A stretch of DNA of 64,000 nucleotides from Azotobacter chroococcum (GTDB lineage Bacteria; Pseudomonadota; Gammaproteobacteria; Pseudomonadales; Pseudomonadaceae), in NCBI RefSeq assembly GCF_004339665.1, contig NZ_SMMU01000021.1:1-64000 (forward strand), in the 5' to 3' direction. Numbering within the stretch: position 1 is the first letter of the stretch; every line of letters starts with the position of its first letter. The position numbers and the translations under genes are program-made. Positions 8,880 to 17,943 of the stretch are shown piece after piece. Under the pieces are notes generated by a model. It ran no database searches. It worked only from the letters and a program-made list of their open reading frames with translations, and was not told where the DNA came from.

Positions 8880-10460
8880 ATGCTGTCCCGCCGTCCCATC
8901 GGTGCCCGCCTGGGCATCGCCTTCGGTACCCTCGTCCTGCTCCTCGTCTCGGCCACCGCGGTCGCCCTGTACGGCATGCGCGAGCTGCGGGAGTCGGCCG
9001 ACGCCCTCGACCGCAACGCCAAACTGGCGCAGAACGCCGCCCAGGTGCGCCTGCTGGCCCTGGAGGAACGCCGCTTCGAGAAGGACATCTTCATCAACCT
9101 GCGCGATGCGGAAAAGGTGCAGTCCTACAAGGCGCGCTGGGACGCGACCCTCAAGAAACTGCAGGACACCCTGCAGGCCGGCAAGGCCCAGGCGCCCGAT
9201 GCGGAACTGGCCGGGCTGTACGAGGCGTCCGTCGCGGCGCTGGCCGGCTATGCCGACGGCTTCGACGCGATCCACCGGCGCCTGCGGGCGGGCGAGCTCG
9301 CCGACACGGCCGCCGCCAACAGTGCCATGGGCCGCTACAAGGACGAGGTCTACCGTCTGGACGAAGGCGGCGCGGCCATCGACCGCAAGGCCGCCGAGCA
9401 CATGGCCCGGGCCAGGGAGCAGGTCGCCGCGCAACTGCGCAACGCCCTGGTCGGCCTGCTCGGCTTCGCCGCCCTGGCCCTGCTGATCGCCGTGCTGATG
9501 GCCCTGTACATCACCCGCAGCATCACCGGCCCCCTGCAGCGGGCACTGGCGGCGACCCGCCGGGTGGCCGAGGGCGACCTGACCCAGGATCTCGCCGGCC
9601 ACGCCCACGACGAGACCGGCCAGCTGCTCAATGCCATGGATGAAGCCAACCGCAAGCTGTCCGAGCTGGTCGGCTCCCTGCACGGCGGCAGCGAAAGCGT
9701 CTACCGCCGCGCCCGGGAAGTCTTCCACGGCAGCCAGGAGCTGGCTGCGCGCACCGAGGAGCAGGCCAGCGCCCTGCAGCAGACGGCCGCCAGCATGGAG
9801 CAGATCAGCGCCACCGCCCGGCAGACCAGCGAGGCCACCGAGCAGGCCAACCGGCTCGCCGCGACTGCCGCGCGCACCGCGCAGAGCGGCGGCCAGGACG
9901 TGGAGCGGAGCATCCTGCTGATGCGCGAGCTGGCCGACAGCTCGCAGAAGATCAACGACATCATCGGGGTCATCGACGCGATCGCCTTCCAGACCAACCT
10001 CCTCGCCCTCAACGCCTCGGTGGAGGCGGCCCGCGCCGGCGAGCAGGGCCGCGGCTTCGCCGTGGTCGCCGCCGAGGTGCGCAACCTGGCCAGCCGCAGC
10101 GCCACCTCGGCCCAGGAGATCCGCGGCCTGATCGAGGGTATCGGCGAGAAGATCGGCGAAGGCGCCCGCCAGGCCGAGTACAGCGGCCGGAGCATCCGCG
10201 ACGCGGTGGACGCCATCCACCAGTTGGCCAGCCTGATGGAGGAGATCTCCGCCGCCACCCGCGAACAGCGCAGCGGCTTCGGCCAGATCAACGGCGCCAT
10301 CGGCCAGCTGGACGGCACCACCCAGCAGAACGCCGCCCTGGTGGAACAGTCCCGCGCGGCCGCCGCCGCCCTGGAGGAGCAGGCGGCCCTGATGCAGCAG
10401 CGTGTGGCCGTCTTCAGGACGCGCGAAACCGCGGCCCGCGACCTGCCGGCGATGGCCTGA
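8880..10460 (+). CDS. Methyl-accepting chemotaxis protein
   Basis: This is a 526-residue transmembrane chemoreceptor. TM1 covers about residues 11-31. A periplasmic helical bundle spans about 32-187, with [16 protein letters not shown] typical of HBM/4HB-type sensors. TM2 is about 188-211, HAMP about 212-264, and the cytoplasmic coiled coil about 270-520. The hairpin tip [20 protein letters not shown] and [11 protein letters not shown] (about 366-404) binds CheA/CheW. There is no CheR-docking pentapeptide at the C-terminus. The ligand is unknown. The start at 8880 has GGAGG 11 nt upstream; an in-frame ATG at 8859 is possible. Upstream frame openness toward 8067 is fortuitous, since that stretch overlaps pfpI. 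Confidence 0.88.
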   Translation: MLSRRPIGARLGIAFGTLVLLLVSATAVALYGMRELRESADALDRNAKLAQNAAQVRLLALEERRFEKDIFINLRDAEKVQSYKARWDATLKKLQDTLQAGKAQAPDAELAGLYEASVAALAGYADGFDAIHRRLRAGELADTAAANSAMGRYKDEVYRLDEGGAAIDRKAAEHMARAREQVAAQLRNALVGLLGFAALALLIAVLMALYITRSITGPLQRALAATRRVAEGDLTQDLAGHAHDETGQLLNAMDEANRKLSELVGSLHGGSESVYRRAREVFHGSQELAARTEEQASALQQTAASMEQISATARQTSEATEQANRLAATAARTAQSGGQDVERSILLMRELADSSQKINDIIGVIDAIAFQTNLLALNASVEAARAGEQGRGFAVVAAEVRNLASRSATSAQEIRGLIEGIGEKIGEGARQAEYSGRSIRDAVDAIHQLASLMEEISAATREQRSGFGQINGAIGQLDGTTQQNAALVEQSRAAAAALEEQAALMQQRVAVFRTRETAARDLPAMA

Positions 10461-10535
10461 GCGCATCCTGCCCGCGCAGACGTGCGAGGGCCGGGCCGGG
10501 TAGAATCGCGGCACGAGAGAAACGGGGAGACTCGC

Positions 10536-11455
<920 letters not shown>

Positions 11456-11459
<4 letters not shown>

Positions 11460-12217
11460 ACCTGTACGGCATACGCGCGATCTACCTGTTCGAAATGGCC
11501 CGCATGCGGCGCACGCTGATGCAGAGCGTGGCCTCGCCGGTCCTGTCCACCGCCCTGTACTTCGTGGTGTTCGGCTCGGCCATCGGCTCGCACATGGTGG
11601 ACATCGACGGCGTCAGCTACGGGGCCTTCATCGTGCCCGGCATGATCATGCTGGCCCTGCTCACCCAGAGCATCTCCAACGCCTCGTTCGGCATCTACAT
11701 GCCGCGCTTCACCGGCACCATCTACGAGATCCACTCCGCGCCCGTCTCCTATATCGAGATCCTGCTGGGCTACGTCGGCGCGGCCGCCACCAAGTCCATC
11801 CTGCTCGGCGCCATCATGCTGGCCACAGCGCGGCTCTGCGTGCCCTTCCAGATCGAGCACCCGCTGTGGATGGTCGCCTTTCTGGTGCTGACCGCAGTCA
11901 CCTTCAGCCTGCTCGGCTTCATCATCGGTATCTGGGCCGACGGCTTCGAGAAGCTGCAGATCGTCCCGCTGATGATCGTCACACCCCTGACCTTCCTCGG
12001 CGGCAGCTTCTACTCCATCGACATGCTGCCGCCGTTCTGGCAGACGGTGTCGCTGTTCAACCCGGTGGTCTACCTGATCAGCGGCTTCCGCTGGAGCTTC
12101 TATGGCGTGGCCGACGTCAGCCTGCCGGTCAGCCTGGGCATGACCGCGCTCTTCCTGGTCCTCTGCCTGGCCGGCGTGCGCTGGATATTCCGCACGGGCT
12201 ATCGGCTGAAGACCTGA
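11456..12217 (+). CDS. ABC-2 type transporter permease
   Basis: This 253-residue integral membrane protein has about six hydrophobic segments and the ABC-2 signature region near the C-terminus ([32 protein letters not shown]). It forms the membrane channel of an exporter with the ATPase encoded immediately upstream. The start codon lies inside the ATPase stop (ATGA overlap). NodJ/YadH-type permeases are its closest recognisable relatives. Nothing in the context identifies the substrate. Confidence 0.88.
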
Positions 12218-12241
12218 ACCGCCCCCGGCTTTCGCTATACT
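12213..12241 (+). promoter_or_regulatory. Possible sigma-70 promoter for rlmI
   Basis: A good -10 element TATACT (12236-12241) lies 24 nt before the rlmI start codon. The upstream hexamer at the right distance (CTGAAC, 12213-12218) is only a partial match to TTGACA, so the -35 is weak. Confidence 0.4.
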
Positions 12242-12265
12242 CCGCGCTTTTTGCGAGAGTGCCCC

Positions 12266-13459
12266 ATGTCCCTGCCCAGTCTGCGACTGAAAGCCAACGC
12301 CGAGCGCCGTCTGCGCGCCGGCCACCTGTGGGTCTACAGCAACGAGGTGGACGTGCTCGCCACCCCGCTGACCGCCTTCCAGGCCGGCGACCAGGCGATC
12401 CTCGAGGCGGCCGGCGGCAAGCCCCTCGGCATCGTCGCGCTCTCGCCGAACAACCTGATCTGCGCGCGACTGATCTCCCGCGACCTCAAGCACCCGCTGG
12501 ACAAGTCGCTGCTGGTGCACCGCATCAACGTCGCCCTGTCGCTGCGCGAGCGGCTGTTCGACGCGCCCTGCTACCGGCTGGTCTACGGCGACTCCGACCT
12601 GCTGCCCGGCCTGGTGGTGGACCGCTTCGGCGACCATCTGGTGGTGCAGCTCGCCTCCGCCGCCATGGAGCGCCACAAGGACGCGGTGGTCGAGGCGCTG
12701 GTGCAGGTGCTCAAGCCCGCCGGCATCCTGTTCAAGAACGACTCCAGCGCCCGCGATGCCGAAGGCCTCGAACGCTACGTCGAGACCGCCTTCGGCGTGA
12801 TGCCGGAGTGGGTGACGCTGGAAGAGAACGGCGTGAAGTTCGAGGCCCCGGTGCAGGGCGGGCAGAAGACCGGCTGGTTCTACGACCACCGCCTGAACCG
12901 CGCGCGCCTGGCACCCTACGTCAAGGGCAAGCGGGTGCTCGACCTGTTCAGCTACGTCGGCGGCTGGGGCGTGCAGGCCGCGGCGTTCGGCGCGACCGAA
13001 GTGATGTGCGTGGACGGCTCGGCGCTGGCGCTGGACGGCGTCGAGCGCAACGCGGCGCTGAACGGCGTGGCCGAGAAGATGACCTGCGTCGAGGGTGACG
13101 TGTTCGAGGCGCTCAAGGAGCTGAAGGCCGCCGAGGAACGCTTCGACGTGGTGATCGCCGACCCGCCCGCGTTCATCAAGCGCAAGAAGGACCTGAAGAA
13201 CGGCGAGGCCGCCTACCGCCGCCTCAACGAGGCGGCCATGCGCCTGCTGACCAAGGACGGCATCCTGGTCAGCGCCAGCTGCTCCATGCACCTGCCGGAG
13301 GACGACCTGCAGAACATCCTGCTCTCCAGCGCCCGCCATCTGGACCGCCACATCCAATTGCTCGAACGCGGCGGCCAGGGCCCCGACCACCCGGTCCATC
13401 CGGCCATCGCCGAGACCCGCTACATCAAGAGCCTGACCTGCCGGATTCTGCCGAGCTGA
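12266..13459 (+). CDS. rlmI: 23S rRNA (cytosine-C5) methyltransferase RlmI-like
   Basis: This 397-residue SAM-dependent methyltransferase has an N-terminal PUA domain (residues 1-80, RLRAGHLWVYSNEV) and a Rossmann methyltransferase core: VLDLFSYVGGWG for SAM binding, VMCVDGS, VIADPPAFIKRKKD as the DPP motif IV, and SASCSM with the catalytic cysteine motif. Length and architecture match E. coli RlmI, which makes m5C1962 in 23S rRNA. The ATG at 12266 is preceded by GCGAGAG. It is the last core gene before the accessory island. Confidence 0.88.
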   Translation: MSLPSLRLKANAERRLRAGHLWVYSNEVDVLATPLTAFQAGDQAILEAAGGKPLGIVALSPNNLICARLISRDLKHPLDKSLLVHRINVALSLRERLFDAPCYRLVYGDSDLLPGLVVDRFGDHLVVQLASAAMERHKDAVVEALVQVLKPAGILFKNDSSARDAEGLERYVETAFGVMPEWVTLEENGVKFEAPVQGGQKTGWFYDHRLNRARLAPYVKGKRVLDLFSYVGGWGVQAAAFGATEVMCVDGSALALDGVERNAALNGVAEKMTCVEGDVFEALKELKAAEERFDVVIADPPAFIKRKKDLKNGEAAYRRLNEAAMRLLTKDGILVSASCSMHLPEDDLQNILLSSARHLDRHIQLLERGGQGPDHPVHPAIAETRYIKSLTCRILPS

Positions 13460-13793
13460 GGCATTCCCGACCGTAGGGTGGAAAACTCGCGCAGCGATTT
13501 TCCACCGCCGGCGCGGTGGTTGGGGGATAGAAATGGGGTTTTCTCCTAGGCCGAGCGGGGATGCGGGGGCATTGGCGAACGGCTGGGTGCAGTGGCGTCA
13601 TGGCAGGCAGAGAGCGGCCAGATACAACCGTTGTGGAACCAAAGCCATGTGGATGCCTCGTGTTTAATGCTGCCGTTATCACCCATGATTGCGCGTTGGC
13701 GTTCAAGATCCCTGGGGTTGCCTGGAGCTAAATTGCGTCTGTAGATTCAGATATGCTAGATTTGTGTCCAAGGAGCATATTGAGGTGCTGGCG
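13460..13793. other. Intergenic gap at the left edge of the accessory island
   Basis: The gap begins with a GGTGGAAAA palindrome (13473-13506) and then loses the GC-rich, strongly biased composition of its left neighbours. No gene is seen. A -10-like TATGCT lies at 13752-13757, about 37 nt before the antitoxin start. The left boundary of the acquired segment is probably at or near the palindrome. Confidence 0.6.
13473..13506. repeat. GGTGGAAAA palindromic repeat, copy 1
   Basis: GTAGGGTGGAAAA at 13473-13485 faces TTTTCCACC at 13498-13506 across a 12-nt GC-rich loop. The same arms recur at 19895-19921, 32069-32098 and 32110-32140, so this is a dispersed REP-like element rather than a gene-specific terminator. 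Confidence 0.8.
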
Positions 13794-14198
13794 ATGACAG
13801 TAACTATCCAGGCTCAGGACTTTTCGAAAAGCCAATGCGTGGCCGGCCTGCGTGCGGCGCTGAACATCCTGGACAAATGGAAGGCCTCCTGCGAACAGGC
13901 CTGCCGGATCTTGCGCATTTCGCGCAGCACCTACACCCGGGCCAGGCAACGCGATTCGGCGTGGGCGGTAGGCCTGGACTCCGATCAGATGCAGCGCATC
14001 AGCATCGTGCTGAATATCCACGCGGCGCTGCGCCTCGTGTTCGACAACCCCGAAAATGTCTATGGCTTCCCCTCGATGGAGAACCGCAACGAGTTCTTCA
14101 ACGGGCGCGCGCCGCTCGACGTCATGGCACAGGGCGACATGATCTCGCTGTACGAGACGTTCCGACGAATCGATACGCTGCGGGGTGCCCAGTGGTAA
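13794..14198 (+). CDS. Xre/MbcA/ParS-family antitoxin
   Basis: This is a 134-residue antitoxin of a RES-Xre module. The N-terminal half carries a helix-turn-helix (QACRILRISRSTYTRAR), and the C-terminal half matches the toxin-binding domain formerly called DUF2384 (NPENVYGFPSMENRNEFFNGRAPLDVMAQGDMISLYETFRRIDTLRG). It should bind and inhibit the RES toxin encoded next and repress the shared promoter. The stop codon overlaps the toxin start (TAATG). The ATG at 13794 has GAGG 8 nt upstream; a GTG at 13785, served by AAGGAG, would add three residues. Confidence 0.85.
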   Translation: MTVTIQAQDFSKSQCVAGLRAALNILDKWKASCEQACRILRISRSTYTRARQRDSAWAVGLDSDQMQRISIVLNIHAALRLVFDNPENVYGFPSMENRNEFFNGRAPLDVMAQGDMISLYETFRRIDTLRGAQW

Positions 14199-14893
14199 TG
14201 CTGAGCAGCCTTGCCGTCCTGGGCGGCGAGAGTCTGCAGGCCTACCGCCTGGTCAACTCCAAGTTTCCGCCCATTGCCTTGTTCGATGACGTTGCCGACG
14301 AAGCAGACTTCGAAGCGCTATATCGGCTTCAGGCAATGACGAATCCACGGTTGCAGAACGAAATTGGCCGGCTGGAGCTGATCCCTCGTGGCGAGATCCC
14401 GTTCGGTATTCCCGGATGCTCGTACGCAACGGCGCCCTTTACCCATGTGAACCCGGCCGGCTCGCGCTTTAGCAATGGCAGCTTCGGCGTGCTGTATCTG
14501 GCCGATAGGATGGACACGGCGATTGCCGAGGTGCGCCATCACCAGGAGCGCTACTGGTCGAACGTGCAAGGCCTCAATTACGACCGCTTTGTCTTCAGAG
14601 GACTGACCTGCAGCTTCACGGATACCGGGATGAGGGACGCTACAGGGGTGCCGCTGTCGGACCCTATATATGCCCCCGACGATTACACCCACGCTCATCA
14701 ATTGGGAAGCGAAGCGAAGCGAGAGGCATGCCTGGGCCTGCGTTACCACTCGGTCCGTTGTTCAGGCAGCGTCTGTTGGGCGCTGATGACACCGCGACCC
14801 GTTACATCGATCATCCAGACCGCTCATTACGAGATGATCTGGAGCAGCCAAATTATCAGCGTCAATCGGATTACAACGCCGGATGGCCGATAG
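14198..14893 (+). CDS. RES-domain toxin (NAD+-degrading family)
   Basis: This 231-residue toxin belongs to the RES family. Known members, such as MbcT and pseudomonad Res, destroy NAD+ and arrest growth. The conserved trio is visible as R90 (GSRFSN), Y100 (VLYLA) and E111 (AIAEVRHH). The ten-residue Arg-Tyr spacing is as I recall for the family, though the usual GGRWN is replaced by AGSRFSN. The C-terminal SVRCSGSVCWALM and YEMIWSSQIISV fit the family fold. The start codon overlaps the antitoxin stop; an in-frame GTG at 14192 is the alternative. No frameshift or truncation is seen, so the pair looks intact. Confidence 0.85.
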   Translation: MLSSLAVLGGESLQAYRLVNSKFPPIALFDDVADEADFEALYRLQAMTNPRLQNEIGRLELIPRGEIPFGIPGCSYATAPFTHVNPAGSRFSNGSFGVLYLADRMDTAIAEVRHHQERYWSNVQGLNYDRFVFRGLTCSFTDTGMRDATGVPLSDPIYAPDDYTHAHQLGSEAKREACLGLRYHSVRCSGSVCWALMTPRPVTSIIQTAHYEMIWSSQIISVNRITTPDGR

Positions 14894-15277
14894 GACGCAA
14901 AAACAGTCTGTAATGGCCGGCAGAAACCGGCCAGAAGTGGACAGTGGGCGACCGTCTTGACATCAGTGTCTGTATGAGGTCTACAACAAATATCCCATGG
15001 AGAACCGCTGTGCCCCCCTGTGCGATCACGCGTGGTTCTCGCCAGTCTTCAGTGTCATTCATGCCGAGTTTAGGAATAGGGTTCTCGGCAAACACAGTAC
15101 AAGATCAGCAAAACTCATCGACCGCCGTGCCCATCCTGCGATATCAATCAGTTGACCCCAAGCTTCAATACTTTTTATTGGATGGCCAAATGCTACTCCA
15201 CTCCGACAGAGCGTGGCATGCTATAGGCTTGGCCTAGTCGCATGAAGCACTGGGACGGAGTTCTAGGATAGGAGACA
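14894..15277. other. Intergenic gap between the RES toxin and the SIR2 gene
   Basis: This is 384 nt without a supported gene. It contains a 6-bp hairpin GGCCGG/CCGGCC at 14915-14932 and a consensus TTGACA at 14957-14962 with only a poor -10 partner. An extended -10-like TGCTATAGG lies at 15219-15227, and an AGGA/AGGAG-rich leader is just before the SIR2 start. Short frames on both strands look like chance or remnants. The SIR2 gene therefore probably has its own promoter within this gap. Confidence 0.55.
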
Positions 15278-17686
15278 ATGTTGGAAAACTTTCGCCATGA
15301 TGCGCCAGAAACCATAGAGATGCTTTCAGAGTATTTCAGGCGTGGAACGCTTGTTCCGGTTTTTGGGGCGGGGTTTACTGTTGGAGAGACAGCTCAGAGC
15401 GGTGCTAGGGTACCCTCAGGAACTCAGCTTTCGACAATTATGCTGGAGCAACTTACGCAGAACGGCGCAGGCTTGTCGGAAAACGATCATGCAACACTTA
15501 ACGGGTATAAGTTTTCGGATATCTGCGAAATTTATTTCGATCAGAATATCCTCCCTCAAGAACTCACCAAAAAAACCATACACCAATATTTTTACAACGT
15601 CTCGCTGGCCCCAGAGAAAGTTTCACTAATAAAAGATATTGACTGGAAGTATATTTACACCCTCAATATAGACAACGCTATTGAGCGACACTCCGGCTAT
15701 ACCCCGATCTACCCTTACGATGCTAATCTGAGCAATAAGTCTCGAGACTTTAGGCCTATCTATAAACTGCACGGCGACGTATTTTACGAGGTAACACACT
15801 CTTCCGAGCGCTTAGTATTCCGTAAAGCCTCTTACCTTGAAAGCATCGAAACCAATAGACGAATGCTTGAGATATTAGAGGAAGACCTGCTTCATAAAAA
15901 TATTCTTTTCATAGGTTGCTCTCTTACTGATGAAGATGATATAGCTTTTCTAGTCTCAGGCCAAAGACTTCCAAAAGACTCTATGACGAGGCGTATAATA
16001 TTTCGAAGCGAAGCCCCTGGCCCCCTAGAAAGCAGCGTATTACGACGACATGGAGTTAACACAGTCATCCTTATCGAGAACGGCCGATACGACCAGATAT
16101 ACTCGCTGATACAGAGAGCGTATTCTCAGTCGGCTGAAGGTGATGCCGAGCTGGAAAAATATGCATTTCAGGTAAAAACACTGGACACCAACTCTCAAAC
16201 CAACCAGGATTTTTTAATCAAGGGAGTTAGCGAAGTCAGCGAGCAAAGCTCAAAAACTGCGGCAGTACTCCCCCACTACTACGGTAATCGCTCTAAAGAA
16301 AAACAAGTAATTTCCAACATACAATCCAGCGGAGCATTTGTTGTGTTGGGGCCCCGGGTCTCAGGCAGAACATTAACTTTGAGATTTATTGCGAAATTTT
16401 TTAAAGACCGGAAAGTTTTTTTCATTGAGTCTGGAACTGAATTAGAAACACACTTCATTAACCGTTTGCTCGGCCTAAATAACTCCCTGATAATCTTTGA
16501 CTCGAAAACAGTAGATCTCGAGCTCGCAAAAATCATTCGCAATCATGATGCAAAACTTAAAGAAAGAAAAACGTCTGTATTGGTTACTCTTGATGCTAGC
16601 GAAGAGTACATAATTGATGCGCTAAGTCCTTCGAAACTAGTCCATGTGCCGGTTGTCGAAATTAGTCGTGTCTTTAACAAAGTTGAAACTCAATTGGCAA
16701 ACCAAGGTTTGAAAGCAGTTCGGTGCCCCACATTCAAGGGTGGTAAAAAGCTTCTAGACAATTTATTTTTCGTCTACGAGGCCCTTGGACAAAGCTCCGT
16801 AATCAAGCGCGCACCTAAAGAAAAAGAACTGCTACAGCTTCTTTATATAATGAGCGTAAAAAGGAAAGTAGATGGAGACTGGAGTAGATTTATAAGCTCA
16901 CATCTACAAAAACTAGATCAGCTTATTTTGACTTGCTCTCCTTATCTCGAATTTGAGAAAGTCGATAGAACCGAAATTGCGAATCACTCCGGATATAAGG
17001 TGGTCTGCAATTCAGAGGCCTGGCTCCTAGCAGTGATTTCTGAACTTTATCGTTCGCGGGGGGAAGCTTGGTGCATCGATGCGATTTACAATCTTGTTCG
17101 CGACCTACCGGAAGACGAAAAACGACTTTCCATTGATCTCTCACTTTTTGATAATCTCAACTTCGCCTTTGGCGGGGATTCAGGCGGCGCCGGTGATCTA
17201 ATCTTGAACTTTTATGAACGTTTAGAGGTTTTGCGAGGGTCCGAGCCTGAATTTTTTGTCCAAAAAGCTAAAGCATACTACAGCATGTACCGTCATTCAG
17301 ATGCAGTGGAACAGCTGAGTAAACGCCTAAAAGAGCTTGCTATAGCCGAAGTATGGGCCAACTCCGAAAATAATTCTGCGGCAGAGCGAAACATCCGACA
17401 TACAGGTGTGTTGATTTCACTGCGTCGGGCTGCCGAATGCAAGTTTGAAAACTTAGACTTCACCATTGATGCCATCCGACGAACATGGGCAGCAATTCGC
17501 AGTGAGCACTCAAATTCTGACTATGTCGCCAAGCTAGCCGATGGAGGCCTAAAGGGAAGTGAGTATCTCAAGGGGCTTCTTCATGCGATCTCAAGCAGTA
17601 AAGTTAGTAGTCCTATGCTGCTTGAGGTAAAGGATCAACTCGATTTTATTAAAATGCGGGCTGACTCAGCTAATCACAACGAATAG
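15278..17686 (+). CDS. SIR2-family NADase-like protein with STAND-like P-loop domain (candidate anti-phage effector)
   Basis: This 802-residue protein has three parts. (1) Residues about 15-285 form a SIR2 domain: GAG in VPVFGAGFTVGE (30-32), TLNIDNAIE (N130, D132), LHG with H165, and IGCSLTDEDD (212-221). These are the NAD-binding and catalytic positions of the SIR2_2 type used by defence proteins such as ThsA, DSR and Avs5. (2) Residues about 335-470 resemble a P-loop NTPase: NRSKEKQVI, then GPRVSGRT (358-365, Arg where Walker A normally has Lys) and a Walker B-like SLIIFDS (403-409). (3) A C-terminal helical region of about 330 residues may sense a trigger. DNA composition is far more AT-rich than the neighbours (21 of 60 bases G or C in 15541-15600), indicating recent transfer. 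It is monocistronic, with a strong terminator. The defence role is inferred. Confidence 0.8.
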   Translation: MLENFRHDAPETIEMLSEYFRRGTLVPVFGAGFTVGETAQSGARVPSGTQLSTIMLEQLTQNGAGLSENDHATLNGYKFSDICEIYFDQNILPQELTKKTIHQYFYNVSLAPEKVSLIKDIDWKYIYTLNIDNAIERHSGYTPIYPYDANLSNKSRDFRPIYKLHGDVFYEVTHSSERLVFRKASYLESIETNRRMLEILEEDLLHKNILFIGCSLTDEDDIAFLVSGQRLPKDSMTRRIIFRSEAPGPLESSVLRRHGVNTVILIENGRYDQIYSLIQRAYSQSAEGDAELEKYAFQVKTLDTNSQTNQDFLIKGVSEVSEQSSKTAAVLPHYYGNRSKEKQVISNIQSSGAFVVLGPRVSGRTLTLRFIAKFFKDRKVFFIESGTELETHFINRLLGLNNSLIIFDSKTVDLELAKIIRNHDAKLKERKTSVLVTLDASEEYIIDALSPSKLVHVPVVEISRVFNKVETQLANQGLKAVRCPTFKGGKKLLDNLFFVYEALGQSSVIKRAPKEKELLQLLYIMSVKRKVDGDWSRFISSHLQKLDQLILTCSPYLEFEKVDRTEIANHSGYKVVCNSEAWLLAVISELYRSRGEAWCIDAIYNLVRDLPEDEKRLSIDLSLFDNLNFAFGGDSGGAGDLILNFYERLEVLRGSEPEFFVQKAKAYYSMYRHSDAVEQLSKRLKELAIAEVWANSENNSAAERNIRHTGVLISLRRAAECKFENLDFTIDAIRRTWAAIRSEHSNSDYVAKLADGGLKGSEYLKGLLHAISSSKVSSPMLLEVKDQLDFIKMRADSANHNE

Positions 17687-17715
17687 GATAAGTAGACTCA
17701 ACCTTAGCTCAACCT

Positions 17716-17747
17716 AAAATGGCAGATCACTCAGGCCTGCCATTTTT
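17716..17747 (+). terminator. Strong intrinsic terminator after the SIR2 gene
   Basis: AAAATGGCAG (17716-17725) pairs perfectly with CTGCCATTTT (17737-17746), followed by further T residues, 29 nt past the SIR2 stop codon. The A-tract on the left makes it potentially bidirectional. Confidence 0.9.
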
Positions 17748-17943
17748 AGTCTTTTATCGTTGTACCTCGTCGAGGCTTTTCTAGACGCTCAACCGTCCGC
17801 TTTGGGTCGACTCCAGCCACAAGCAGCGGAAGGGTCAATCCTTCACCCTATGCCCTCCCCGCCACGTCGCCCGCCCGATGCACCCTCCCGCCAATCGCGC
17901 TATCCTGCGCAGTCCCGTATCCGCCTGATTTCCGAGAACCGTC

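Noticed and set aside
10501-10506. TAGAAT as -10 promoter for the ABC transporter genes
   Set aside because: The hexamer is plausible but no -35 is found and the gap from the chemoreceptor gene is short; not strong enough to list.
14871-15237. Short frames on both strands between the RES and SIR2 genes
   Set aside because: No binding site, family match or consistent codon use; the stretch contains repeat-like sequence instead.
13460-17943. Prophage or integrative element with integrase and att sites
   Set aside because: No integrase, tRNA or direct-repeat ends are visible around the island; only repeats and composition change mark it.
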